Of a stretch of 50,680 nucleotides of DNA, positions 24,555 to 33,869 are shown in pieces. The stretch spans positions 1-50,680 of the forward strand of contig DASRFJ010000114.1 of NCBI GenBank assembly GCA_035651595.1. The letters are read 5' to 3'. The position numbers were made by a program, and so were the translations under genes. This DNA is from JAFARZ01 sp035651595. GTDB taxonomy: Bacteria; Actinomycetota; Actinomycetes; Streptosporangiales; Streptosporangiaceae. The notes beneath the pieces were generated by a model that was not told the origin of the DNA, did no database searches, and was given only the letters and a program-made list of their open reading frames with translations. Positions within the stretch are counted from its first letter, which is position 1. Every line of letters begins with the position of its first letter.

Positions 24555-26201
24555 ATGATCACCAGCACCATGCAGGACTTTCCGCTCACGATCAGCGCGA
24601 TCATGCGGCACGGCGTCCAGATCTACGGCCGCAGCGAATGCGTGACCTGGACCGGTAACGGCCCTCGCCGGGCGGACTACCGCACGGTGGCGGACAACGC
24701 CGCCCGGCTGGCGAACGCCCTGACCAGGCTCGGCATCCGGCCGAACGATCCGGTCGCCACCCTCTGCTGGAATCACCAGGAGCACCTCGAGGCCTACCTC
24801 GCGGTGCCGTGCATGGGCGCGGTGCTGCACACGCTGAACATCCGGCTGGACCCGCCGACGATCGCGCACATCGCCAACCACGCCGAGGACCGCGTGATCA
24901 TCGTCGACGACACGCTGGTCCCGCTGCTGGCCGCCGTCAAAAACCATCTTTCACCGAACGTCCTGGCGTTCATCGTCTGCGGATCCGGCGACGCCAGCGC
25001 GCTGGACGGCGACGTGCCGGTATACCGGTACGACGACCTGATCGCCGCCGAACAGCCCGCCTACGACTGGCCCGAACTCGACGAGCGGTCCGCCGCGCTG
25101 ATGTGTTACACCAGCGGCACCACCGGCGACCCCAAGGGCGTGGTCTACTCGCACCGGTCCACGTTCCTGCACGCGCTGGCCGTGACGTCGGCGTGCATCA
25201 AGGGCATCACCGAGGAGGACCGCGCCCTGGTCATCGTCCCGATGTTCCACGTGAACGCGTGGGGCCTGCCGTTCGCCGCGTTCCTCACCGGCGCGACGCT
25301 GCACATGCCCGGCCCGTTCCTCCAGCCGGAAAACCTGGTCACGTTCATCGAGACCGAACGGACCACGGTCACCGCCGCGGTGCCGACGATCTGGAACTGG
25401 ATCCTCGAGTACGGCAAGGTCCGCGACATCGACCTGTCCTCGCTGCGGTTCGGCAACTCGGGCGGGGCCGCGGCGCCGCGCGCGCTGCTCGAGCAGTTCC
25501 AGCACAAGTACGGGCTGCGCATCGTCCAGGGCTGGGGTATGACGGAGACCAGTCCGGTCGGCGGTATGGCGTTCCCGCCGCCCGGTGTACCAGAAGGCTC
25601 CGCCGAGGAGCTGGACTGGCGGATGAAGTCCGGCCGGGTCATGCCCGGCGTGGAGATGCGCATCACCGGCCGGGACGGCGCGGAACTGCCGTGGGACGGC
25701 GTGGCCGAAGGCGAGATCGAGGTGCGCGGGCCGTGGATCACCGGCGCGTACCACAAGGACCCGGCCCCGGAGAAGTTCCACGACGGCTGGCTGCGCACCG
25801 GGGACACCGGCACGATCGACGAGCGCGGCTTCTTCCAGATCACCGACCGGATCAAGGACGTGATCAAGTCCGGCGGCGAGTGGATCTCCAGCGTGGCGCT
25901 GGAGAACGAGCTGATGGGCCACCCCGCCGTGCTTGAGGCCGCGGTGATCGGCATCCCCGACGAGAAGTGGACCGAGCGCCCGCTCGCCTGCGTGGTCCTG
26001 CGTGATTCGCCGGCTGACGAAGCGACGGTCACCGCCCAAGACCTCGCCGACTTCCTCGAGGGCAAGGTCGCTCACTGGCAGGTCCCGGAAAACTGGGCCT
26101 TCGTCAAAGAAATCCCGAAGACCACCACCGGCAAGTTCTTCAAAAAGATCCTCCGCGCCCGCCAAGCCGCCGGCGACCTAGAGGTAGAACGCCTAAGCTA
26201 A
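24555..26201 (+). CDS. Fatty acyl-CoA ligase, AlkK-type AMP-binding enzyme
   Basis: 548 aa. The ATP-binding motif YTSGTTGDPKGVVYSH is near residue 182, followed by QGWGMTETSP, the hinge region DRIKDVIKSGGEWISS and the catalytic Lys in PKTTTGKFFKK. It adenylates medium- or long-chain fatty acids and forms acyl-CoA in the cytosol. GGGAGGA precedes the ATG at 24555. It is monocistronic, with a hairpin in its leader and an operator-like dyad upstream. Confidence 0.94.
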   Translation: MITSTMQDFPLTISAIMRHGVQIYGRSECVTWTGNGPRRADYRTVADNAARLANALTRLGIRPNDPVATLCWNHQEHLEAYLAVPCMGAVLHTLNIRLDPPTIAHIANHAEDRVIIVDDTLVPLLAAVKNHLSPNVLAFIVCGSGDASALDGDVPVYRYDDLIAAEQPAYDWPELDERSAALMCYTSGTTGDPKGVVYSHRSTFLHALAVTSACIKGITEEDRALVIVPMFHVNAWGLPFAAFLTGATLHMPGPFLQPENLVTFIETERTTVTAAVPTIWNWILEYGKVRDIDLSSLRFGNSGGAAAPRALLEQFQHKYGLRIVQGWGMTETSPVGGMAFPPPGVPEGSAEELDWRMKSGRVMPGVEMRITGRDGAELPWDGVAEGEIEVRGPWITGAYHKDPAPEKFHDGWLRTGDTGTIDERGFFQITDRIKDVIKSGGEWISSVALENELMGHPAVLEAAVIGIPDEKWTERPLACVVLRDSPADEATVTAQDLADFLEGKVAHWQVPENWAFVKEIPKTTTGKFFKKILRARQAAGDLEVERLS

Positions 26202-26502
26202 CCCGCCCGCGCCCCCGCCCGCCGCCGCCGCGCCGCTGGCGGAGGTTCGCGGCTGGCGGAGGTTCGCGGCTGGCGGGTTTGTGTGCTTTGTCCGCGCTTT
26301 TCGAACCGACTGTTCGCGGAGGGTGCGGCGTCGCGGCGGCGAGCGCCGGAGTTGCGCTTTTTGTGGCTTTTGTCGGGACGGTTAGATGTCTTAACGTGTT
26401 AGAAAAGTGCTTTGTGTTGGAAAAGGGTGCGGATTTGGCGCTTTTATTGACATGAAGCACTTTTTTGACATGGGAGGAGGCTCTCGGGGCGCTTGCGTCA
26501 CA
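26202..26502. other. Convergent intergenic region with tandem and inverted repeats
   Basis: 301 bases. A 17-bp unit (GCTGGCGGAGGTTCGCG) is repeated twice plus a partial at 26235-26277. The last 200 bases are unusually T-rich. AAAAGTGCTT (26403-26412) and AAGCACTTTT (26455-26464) form a perfect inverted repeat that could terminate either converging gene. TTGACATG is repeated at 26447-26454 and 26465-26472. No gene seen. Confidence 0.65.
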
Positions 26503-27960
<1,458 letters not shown>

Positions 27961-27962
27961 GG

Positions 27963-28472
27963 CTATTCGCCAGCCTCCCCAGCGGCCAGCTCGGCGACGA
28001 TGTCCAGGTGGCCGAGATGGCGTGCGTACTCCTGTAGCACGTGGAACAGTACCCGTTCCAGATTGGCGGGAGCGGCGCCGTCCCATCGTTCGCCCGGCTG
28101 GCCCACATCCGCTAGATCATGCGCCTCGATGATCGCGTTACTCCGGGCAGCCTGCTCGCGGAACTCGGCCAGCAGCGAGTCCAGCGTCTCGTCCGGCTCG
28201 ACGAACCACTTGCCGTCCCGGTGATCGGCCCACGGGTCGTCGACGGGCTGGCCCGCGAAGCCCCACTCGAGCCAGCGGCGCTCGACGTGGCGCAGGTGCT
28301 TGAGCAGCTCAAGCGGGGTCCAGCCGGACGGGAGCCTGCTGGTCCGCAGGTCGCCGGGCGGCAGGCTTTCCAGCTTCTCGCTCAGCCGGGAGCGGAAGTA
28401 GTCGAGGTAGCGGACGAAGACCTCGGTGCGTGAACTCGCCGGGGTCGTTGGCGACGGGAACGGCGTGGTCAT
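27963..28472 (-). CDS. DinB/DUF664 family protein
   Basis: 169 aa four-helix bundle of the DinB superfamily. Metal-ligand-type His residues are in HLRHVERRW (about 60) and HLGHLD (about 153). Actinobacterial members include mycothiol-dependent isomerases and transferases, such as maleylpyruvate isomerase, which would suit a ring-cleavage operon. That assignment is inference. Its 5' end overlaps the long 3' end of the DHDPS-family gene by 164 bases in another frame. Confidence 0.85.
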   Translation of the reverse strand: MTTPFPSPTTPASSRTEVFVRYLDYFRSRLSEKLESLPPGDLRTSRLPSGWTPLELLKHLRHVERRWLEWGFAGQPVDDPWADHRDGKWFVEPDETLDSLLAEFREQAARSNAIIEAHDLADVGQPGERWDGAAPANLERVLFHVLQEYARHLGHLDIVAELAAGEAGE

Positions 28473-29412
28473 GGCATAAGGGTGCCACGATCGGAGCGGT
28501 AAGCGCCGAAGCGCCGTCGTGGAGCAGCCGGGTGACGCGGTGCTGGCCTTCGGCGGTGAGGGGCACCAGCGGCGGCCGGACGCGGTGGCTGCGGATCAGG
28601 CCGGCCTGACGCAGGACCCACTTGACCGGGGCCGGGTTGGTCTCGGTGAACGTCACGTCGACCAGCGGGTGCAGGGCATAGTGCAGGTCACGCGCCGTAT
28701 CCTGGTCGCCTTTTGTCCAGTGGTCGTACATTTTCGCGGTCGCCGCCGGTGCGATGTTGGCCGTCGCGCTGACGAAGCCGCTGCCGCCGAGGGCGAGCAG
28801 CGGCAGGCACAGCAGCTCGATGCCGGACAGGATGATCGTGTCGCGGCCGGCGGCGTGCAGAACGCGGGAGAAGTGCTCGAAGTCCTTGGTGGTCTCCTTG
28901 ACCCCGACGATGTTGGGGTGATGTCGCCGGAGGCGGGCCACGGTGTCGGGAGCGATGTCGACGGCGGTCCTCGACGGCACGTTGTAGACAAATACCGGCA
29001 GGTCAGGAGCGTTTCCGGCGACCGTGGCGTACCACTGGTAGAGGCCCTCCTGGGTCGGCCTCGCGTAGTACGGGGTGATGACCAGGGCGGCGTCGGCGCC
29101 TATCTGCTGAGCGTGCGCGGTGAGCTCGAGGGTCTCGTCCAGCTTCGCTGAGCCGGTGCCGGGGAGGAAGGGGACGCGGTCGGCGATCAGCGTTGCCGCC
29201 GTGTCCATCGCCTGCTTGCGTTCGGCGGTGGTCTGGGCGCTGGGCTCGCCGGTGGAGCCGCCCAGCGAGATGCCGTGCGACCCGGAGTCGAGCTGCCAGC
29301 GAATCAGGTTGGCAAGGCCTTGCGTGTCGAGGGCGCCGTCGTCGGTGAACGGGGTGACGACGGGAGCGATCGAGCCGCGGATGTGCGCGTGCGGATCGGA
29401 CCGGAACCTCAT
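28309..29412 (-). CDS. DHDPS/NAL-family lyase with unusual C-terminal extension
   Basis: 367 aa. A class I aldolase TIM barrel covers about residues 1-300: VVTPFTDDGALD, the GSTGE motif, the active-site Tyr in TPYYARPT and the Schiff-base Lys in VGVKETTKD. Family members are usually 290-310 aa. The remaining 65-70 residues are Pro/Arg/Ala-rich (LRPLPRLLPLPAERE) and are read from DNA that also encodes the DinB start, so the original stop has probably been lost. The start at 29412 overlaps the FAH-RraA stop (ATGA). Substrate unknown; a pyruvate-releasing keto-acid aldolase fits the context. Confidence 0.85.
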   Translation of the reverse strand: MRFRSDPHAHIRGSIAPVVTPFTDDGALDTQGLANLIRWQLDSGSHGISLGGSTGEPSAQTTAERKQAMDTAATLIADRVPFLPGTGSAKLDETLELTAHAQQIGADAALVITPYYARPTQEGLYQWYATVAGNAPDLPVFVYNVPSRTAVDIAPDTVARLRRHHPNIVGVKETTKDFEHFSRVLHAAGRDTIILSGIELLCLPLLALGGSGFVSATANIAPAATAKMYDHWTKGDQDTARDLHYALHPLVDVTFTETNPAPVKWVLRQAGLIRSHRVRPPLVPLTAEGQHRVTRLLHDGASALTAPIVAPLCHDHAVPVANDPGEFTHRGLRPLPRLLPLPAEREAGKPAARRPADQQAPVRLDPA

Positions 29413-30821
29413 TGCTCGTCCCGCCATTTCTCGTACGCCGGCCGCCATTTATCGCTGAGCGGGTACAGGCCCGCGATGGCCTCGCCGGCCGCGACCCGGG
29501 TCGCTATGAACGCCTCCTGGCGTTCCTGCTCGGTGGCGTCGGCGAGGACTTCGGCGGCGATGCCGGGCGGGATGACGACCACGCCGTCCGCGTCACCGAC
29601 CACGATGTCACCGGGCCGCACGGTGACGCCTGCGCAGGCGATCGCGACGTTCGTCTCCCACGGGACGTGACGGCGGCCAAGCACTGCCGGATGGACGGCG
29701 GCGTGGTAGGTGGGAATGTCCAGGGCGGCGAGCGCGGCGCTGTCGCGGATGGCGCCATCGGTGACGATGCCGTGCGCACCGCGTTGCTGTGCGCGGAGGG
29801 CGAGGATGTCGCCGATCGTGCCGGCCGTGGTGTCGCCGCGGGCGTCGATGACCAGGACTTCCCGCGGCCGGATCTCCTCGATCGCGCGCTTCTGGGCGTT
29901 CATCGCGCCGCCATGGGTCGCGAACAGATCCTCCCGGAGCGGGAGGTAGCGGACGGTCCGGGCGTACCCGGCCATGCGAGTGGCGGGGTGCGTGGTCCGG
30001 AGCCCGTCGAGCGTGCAGCCGTTCAGGCCGCGCTTGCGCAGCTGAGAGGCCAGCGTGGCGGTGGCGACCCGGGTGAATTGGTCGAGTACGCCGTCGCTCG
30101 CCGGAGTCTGGGTGCCGTAGGCGGCCGCGCGCTGTTCTTCGTCCGCCTTCGGCATCGCGCCGGGTGGCTCCAGGGTGTAGTCGGCCTCGGTTATCGGGCT
30201 GGTCAGCCGCCCGGTCGACTGGTCGCCCGCGCTGACCTCCACCTCGACCGTGTCACCCGGCTTGACGACGGTGGAACCCGTCGGGGTCCCGGTGAGGATG
30301 ATGTCGCCCGGTTCGAGCGTGACCAGCCGGGACAGGTCGGCGACGATGTCGCTGAAGCCGAACAGCATGTCCCTGGCCGGCCAGGCGTCCTGGACCAGGT
30401 TCCCGTTCACCCAGGTGCGCAGGCGCAGCTCGGCCATGTCCGCGGTCCGCGGGTCGAGCAGCCGCGGGCCCAGCGGGGTGAACCCGTCGATGCCTTTGGA
30501 CCGCAGGTTCGAGCCCCGGTCGGCGTACCGCAGGTCGTACACGCCGAAGTCGTTCGCCGCGGTGATCCATCGCACATGCTCCCAGGCCGCTGCCCGGTTC
30601 ACCCTGGTCGCCCGGCGGCCGATGACCAGGGCCACCTCCCCCTCGAAGGCCAGCAGCTCACAGCCCGGCGGGCGCACGACCGGGTCGCCGCTGTCCGCGA
30701 GCGACGAAGACGGCTTCAGGAAGTACGACGGCCAGGGCGGCAGCGTGCCGCGCTCCGCCGCCCGGCTTCGGTAGCTGACGTGCACCGCGACGATCTTCCC
30801 GGGCCTCGCCACAACCGTCAT
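29409..30821 (-). CDS. Fusion of a fumarylacetoacetate-hydrolase domain and an RraA-type aldolase domain
   Basis: 470 aa. Residues 1-230 are an FAH-superfamily domain (GEVALVIGRR, NDFGVYDLRYADRGSNLR, IILTGTPTGST), as in HpaG isomerase/decarboxylases. Residues about 255-455 are an RraA/HMG-aldolase domain (GIVTDGAIRDSAALAAL, VGDADGVVVIPP). The two chemistries can follow each other: decarboxylation or isomerisation of an oxo-diacid and then aldol cleavage of a 4-hydroxy-2-oxo acid to pyruvate. The start at 30821 is the second possible ATG and sits directly before the conserved FAH beta-strand. First gene of the minus-strand operon. Confidence 0.9.
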   Translation of the reverse strand: MTVVARPGKIVAVHVSYRSRAAERGTLPPWPSYFLKPSSSLADSGDPVVRPPGCELLAFEGEVALVIGRRATRVNRAAAWEHVRWITAANDFGVYDLRYADRGSNLRSKGIDGFTPLGPRLLDPRTADMAELRLRTWVNGNLVQDAWPARDMLFGFSDIVADLSRLVTLEPGDIILTGTPTGSTVVKPGDTVEVEVSAGDQSTGRLTSPITEADYTLEPPGAMPKADEEQRAAAYGTQTPASDGVLDQFTRVATATLASQLRKRGLNGCTLDGLRTTHPATRMAGYARTVRYLPLREDLFATHGGAMNAQKRAIEEIRPREVLVIDARGDTTAGTIGDILALRAQQRGAHGIVTDGAIRDSAALAALDIPTYHAAVHPAVLGRRHVPWETNVAIACAGVTVRPGDIVVGDADGVVVIPPGIAAEVLADATEQERQEAFIATRVAAGEAIAGLYPLSDKWRPAYEKWRDEQ

Positions 30822-30829
30822 GCCCCGGA

Positions 30830-30839
30830 TCGTATATGA
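30830..30839. promoter_or_regulatory. GntR/FCD-like operator candidate
   Basis: TCGTATATGA in the 47-bp divergent gap fits the TNGTNNACNA-type half-palindrome used by FCD-subfamily GntR regulators at all but one position. A GntR gene is two genes away, so local autoregulation is plausible. Confidence 0.35.
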
Positions 30840-30868
30840 ACTGGGCCCGGGCACGATAGGGTCGAGCC

Positions 30869-31690
30869 ATGCGATTCGCGACGATCAGGACCGATGACGG
30901 CACGACCGCGGCGCGGCTGGACGGTTCGGTACTCGTCCCGGTGGCGGCCGCCGACGTGGGAGAACTGCTGGCTTCCGGCGGTGTCGTGCCCGACCGGCCG
31001 GGCGCGGCGCCGGTGCCCGTCGCGGCGGCCTCCTTCGCCCCGGTGGTGCCGGACCCTTCGAAGATCATGTGCGTCGGCCTGAACTACCGGGCGCACATCG
31101 CCGAAACCGGGCGAGAGCTGCCGGCGTACCCCACGCTGTTCGCCAAGTTCGCGGACTCGCTGCTGGGTGCGCGGGACGAGCTGGTGCTGCCGTCGGTGAG
31201 CGAGCGGGTGGACTGGGAGGTGGAGCTCGGCGTGGTCATCGGCCGGCCGGTCAAGCGGGCCACCACGGCGGAAGCAGCGGAGGCGATCGCCGGATACACG
31301 GTGATGAACGACGTGTCGATGCGTGACTGGCAGCGGCGCACCCTGCAATGGCTGGCGGGCAAGATGTTCGAGCGGGCGACCCCGGCCGGACCCTACCTGG
31401 TCACCCCGGACGAGGTCGGGAACGCCGCGGACCTGGAGGTCAGGACCGAGGTCGACGGCGTGGTGATGCAGCAGTCCCGGACGTCGGACCTGCTGTTCAG
31501 CCCCGCTGAGATCGTCGCGTACGCCAGCCAGGCCATCACGCTGCGGCCCGGCGACCTGATCGCCACCGGGACGCCGGCCGGCGTCGGCGATGCCCGCAAA
31601 CCGCCGGTCTACCTGCGTCCGGGCAACGTGCTGCGCAGCTATATCGAGGGTCTCGGCGAATGCGTCAACCCGTGCGTTGAGGAGAAGTAG
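30869..31690 (+). CDS. Fumarylacetoacetate hydrolase family protein
   Basis: 273 aa. A short N-terminal domain is followed by the FAH core: CVGLNYRAHIAETG, the metal-binding EVELGVVIGRP (Glu residues), GYTVMNDVSMRDWQRR and DLIATGTPAGVGDARK. Family enzymes hydrolyse or isomerise beta-diketo acids using Mg2+ or Mn2+. It is divergent from the FAH-RraA operon and directly upstream of the GntR gene, so it probably acts in the same catabolic route. Confidence 0.92.
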   Translation: MRFATIRTDDGTTAARLDGSVLVPVAAADVGELLASGGVVPDRPGAAPVPVAAASFAPVVPDPSKIMCVGLNYRAHIAETGRELPAYPTLFAKFADSLLGARDELVLPSVSERVDWEVELGVVIGRPVKRATTAEAAEAIAGYTVMNDVSMRDWQRRTLQWLAGKMFERATPAGPYLVTPDEVGNAADLEVRTEVDGVVMQQSRTSDLLFSPAEIVAYASQAITLRPGDLIATGTPAGVGDARKPPVYLRPGNVLRSYIEGLGECVNPCVEEK

Positions 31691-32311
31691 CTGAACAAGC
31701 AGGAGCAGACCTATGCGACCCTGCGCGACCGGATCCACGGCGGTCAGTACCCGCCGCTGGCCCGGCTGAACATCGACGCGCTGGCCCGCGAGCTGGGCGT
31801 CTCCCCCATTCCGGTTCGCGAGGCGCTGCGCCGTCTGGAGGCAGAAGGCTGGGTCCGGTTCAAGCCCAACGCCGGCGCGATCGTCTCGCCCGTCGACGAC
31901 ACGGCGTGGGAACAGGAGATGACCACGCTGGCCATCCTGGAGGGTGCGGCCACCGCTTTCGCGCAGCCGCGGCTCGTCCCGGCGGACTTCGTCCGGCTGC
32001 GGTCGCTCGTGTCCTCGATGGAGCGCTCGGCGGACCCGGTGCGGTTCGGCGCGCTGAACCGCGAGCTGCACGACCTGATCACCGCCCGGTGCGGCAACGC
32101 CTACCTGGTCGAGTTGCTGCACCAGACAAGTGACCGGCTGGACCGGATCCGGTCCACGATGTTCACCTACCTGCCCGACCGGCTCGGCGAGTCGGCGCGG
32201 GAGCACTCCCACCTGATCGAGCTGCTCCAGAACGGCGACGGAGCGGAGGTGGAACGGTACGCCCGCTGGCACAAGCTGCAGACCATCCGGGCGTACCGTG
32301 CCCGCCGTTAA
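31691..32311 (+). CDS. GntR-family regulator, FCD subfamily, apparent CTG start
   Basis: 206 aa. The N-terminal winged helix (residues 1-70: LNIDALARELGVSPIPVREA, RRLEAEGWVRFKP) precedes an FCD ligand domain (about 75-200) with metal-type His in REHSHLIELL. The gene begins immediately after the TAG of the FAH gene, in the same frame. No ATG, GTG or TTG precedes the DNA-binding helices, and GGAGAAG lies at normal distance from the CTG at 31691. A start at the internal ATG (31919) would delete the whole DNA-binding domain. It probably represses the surrounding catabolic genes. Confidence 0.82.
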   Translation: MNKQEQTYATLRDRIHGGQYPPLARLNIDALARELGVSPIPVREALRRLEAEGWVRFKPNAGAIVSPVDDTAWEQEMTTLAILEGAATAFAQPRLVPADFVRLRSLVSSMERSADPVRFGALNRELHDLITARCGNAYLVELLHQTSDRLDRIRSTMFTYLPDRLGESAREHSHLIELLQNGDGAEVERYARWHKLQTIRAYRARR

Positions 32312-32410
32312 GGTTTGCCGTAGCGTGCGCGCAAGGCCTTCTTGCCCGGCTTGGCGAGCGGGGTGAGCGGCAGCTCGGCGGCGACGATCACCCGTTTCGG
32401 GACGCGCTCA
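32308..32410 (-). pseudogene. 3' remnant of an acyl-CoA ligase
   Basis: About 33 codons ending at 32308 read VPKRVIVAAELPLTPLAKPG and KKALRARYG, which is the conserved end of an AMP-binding acyl-CoA ligase including the catalytic Lys region. Upstream of this, homology stops in hairpin-rich DNA. Its stop overlaps the GntR stop on the other strand. A decayed gene fragment. Confidence 0.7.
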
Positions 32411-32428
32411 CACCTCGGACCCAAGGGA

Positions 32429-32476
32429 GTGCGTGGCTCCCAGAACCCCCTAGCGGGGGGCTCGGGGGCCACGTAC
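32429..32476. repeat. 48-nt G-tract hairpin
   Basis: Outer arms GTGCGTGGCTCCC and GGGGGCCACGTAC pair with a few G-U or mismatches, and the inner part is CCCCC-TAGC-GGGGG. The GGGGGGCTCGGGGG string is shared with the intragenic hairpin region at 35475-35503. Confidence 0.75.
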
Positions 32477-32563
32477 CTCCGGTAGTCGAGCCGCGGGGTG
32501 GAGCCCGCCGTCACAAATCGGATATCAGTTCTATTTTGGGTGAACCGACAGGCGTGCCAGATC

Positions 32564-32610
32564 ATTGCGGACACTTACCCCCCCAGATCGGGAGGGTAAG
32601 TGTCCGCAAT
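32564..32610. repeat. Complete 47-nt ATTGCGGACA-family hairpin
   Basis: ATTGCGGACACTTA, C7, loop AGATC, GGGAGGG, TAAGTGTCCGCAAT: the 14-bp arms are perfectly complementary and the C/G tracts extend the stem to 21 bp with one mismatch. Compared with the copies at 1 and 15534, a G-C pair is replaced by C-G in the arm, so pairing is conserved. Confidence 0.85.
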
Positions 32611-32664
32611 CATTTTCGGGCCGCTTTGCTGGGCGGACCCGGCAAAATCTGGCGAGCTACTGGC

Positions 32665-32696
32665 TTGACTCTCCCGTTGCGTGAGGGGTGCATGCT
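32665..32696 (+). promoter_or_regulatory. MerR-type promoter with long spacer, likely leaderless
   Basis: TTGACT (32665-32670) and CATGCT (32691-32696) are 20 bases apart, with an imperfect dyad CTCTCCCGTTGCGTGAGGGG between them, as at promoters activated by MerR/TipA-type proteins. Transcription would begin about at the ATG (32703), so the mRNA is probably leaderless. Confidence 0.5.
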
Positions 32697-32702
32697 CGTC
32701 TC

Positions 32703-33869
32703 ATGTTCAGCATCGGCGAGTTCGCCAGGCTCGGCACCGTGTCGGTCCGCACGTTGCGGCACTACGACGAGATCGGACTGCTGCACCCGGCGCGGGTCGA
32801 TCCAGAGACCGGTTACCGCGGCTACACGGCGGACCAGCTTGGGCGGCTCAACCGGATCCTCGCGCTGAAGGAGCTGGGGCTTTCGCTCGCGCAGGCCAAG
32901 CAGCTCCTCGCCGGGATCACCGTGGGAGAGCTCCGCGGCATGCTCATGCTCCGGCGCGCTCAGCTGGAACAGGAGCTCAAGGCGCACCAGGACCAGCTGC
33001 TGACGGTCGAGGCACGACTTCGCTACATCGAGAAAGAGGGGCAGATGCCTGCCGACGACATCACCGCCAAGACGATTCCTGCCACGGGCGTGGTGACGCT
33101 CACCGCAACGGCGCCAGGGTACGGCCCGGGGAACATCGCTCCCGTGGTCAATCAGCTGGCCGAGCAGTTTGATCGGCTCGGCATCCCAGCGCTCGTCACG
33201 CCGTCGGGTCACCGCATGATCTTCTACGAGGACCTGGACAGCGGCGAGGTCCGGGTCTACCTGGCCCTGCCCGTCAAGCACCCGCCCGGCGAACTGCCCC
33301 CGCCCGCGACGTACCAGACCTTGCCCGAGGTCGAGGCGGCGGTCGCCATGCGCAGCGGCCCGGCCGCCAGCATCTTCCCCATGGTGTACCACGACCTGAT
33401 CCGCTGGGCGGACGCGCAGGGCTTCCAGACCTCGCCACCGGGGCGCGAGGTGTGGGTCAACGAGGTGCAGGAAGTCGCCGACGTAAGCCAGCAGGTCTTC
33501 GAGATCCAGCTGCCGTTCACACGGCGGTTACCCGCTGATCGTGACCTCGTGCCAGACGCCGCCGTTGAGGTCCAGGTTGTTGCCGGTGGCCTGGCCGGGG
33601 GCGGTGTCGGAGACGTAGGTGTACAGCGGGCGGCCGTTGTAGGTGGCCTGGGTGGTCCCGTCGGGCCGGGTGATCGTGCCGAGGGTGCCGGTGACACCCG
33701 GGCCCGCCTTGGCCTTTCCGTATACCGGCGGCCAGTAGACGGCACAGCTGCCGGTGCATTTCGACGCCGTCTTGGTGTCGGGCGCGAACCAGTACAGGGT
33801 CAGGCCTTTGCTGTTGGTCACCACGGTCACACCGCCGATCGTGCCGGTGCGCAGTTCCTGGCCCGATGA
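32703..33869 (+). CDS. MerR-family regulator with GyrI-like domain, 3' end runs into the opposite gene
   Basis: 388 aa as read. The winged helix (FSIGEFARLGTVSVRTLRHY) and coiled coil cover residues 1-115, and a GyrI/effector-binding-like domain about 120-275. Homology-like sequence ends near FEIQLPFTRR (about 33530). The remaining 110 residues (Gly/Val-rich) are antisense to the membrane protein gene, so the natural stop seems lost. Such regulators sense hydrophobic drugs or antibiotics and activate their own promoter. The ATG at 32703 matches the conserved MerR start. Confidence 0.85.
   Translation: MFSIGEFARLGTVSVRTLRHYDEIGLLHPARVDPETGYRGYTADQLGRLNRILALKELGLSLAQAKQLLAGITVGELRGMLMLRRAQLEQELKAHQDQLLTVEARLRYIEKEGQMPADDITAKTIPATGVVTLTATAPGYGPGNIAPVVNQLAEQFDRLGIPALVTPSGHRMIFYEDLDSGEVRVYLALPVKHPPGELPPPATYQTLPEVEAAVAMRSGPAASIFPMVYHDLIRWADAQGFQTSPPGREVWVNEVQEVADVSQQVFEIQLPFTRRLPADRDLVPDAAVEVQVVAGGLAGGGVGDVGVQRAAVVGGLGGPVGPGDRAEGAGDTRARLGLSVYRRPVDGTAAGAFRRRLGVGREPVQGQAFAVGHHGHTADRAGAQFLAR

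Larger units (their letters stand above)
32312..32702. other. Decayed intergenic region with two hairpin elements
   Basis: 391 bases between the GntR and MerR genes. It contains the ligase remnant, a 48-nt G-tract hairpin, a 47-nt ATTGCGGACA hairpin, and the MerR promoter. No intact gene. Confidence 0.75.

Noticed and set aside
26235..26277. 17-bp tandem unit as an origin or iteron site
   Set aside because: Only two full copies, no replication gene nearby, and located between converging genes.
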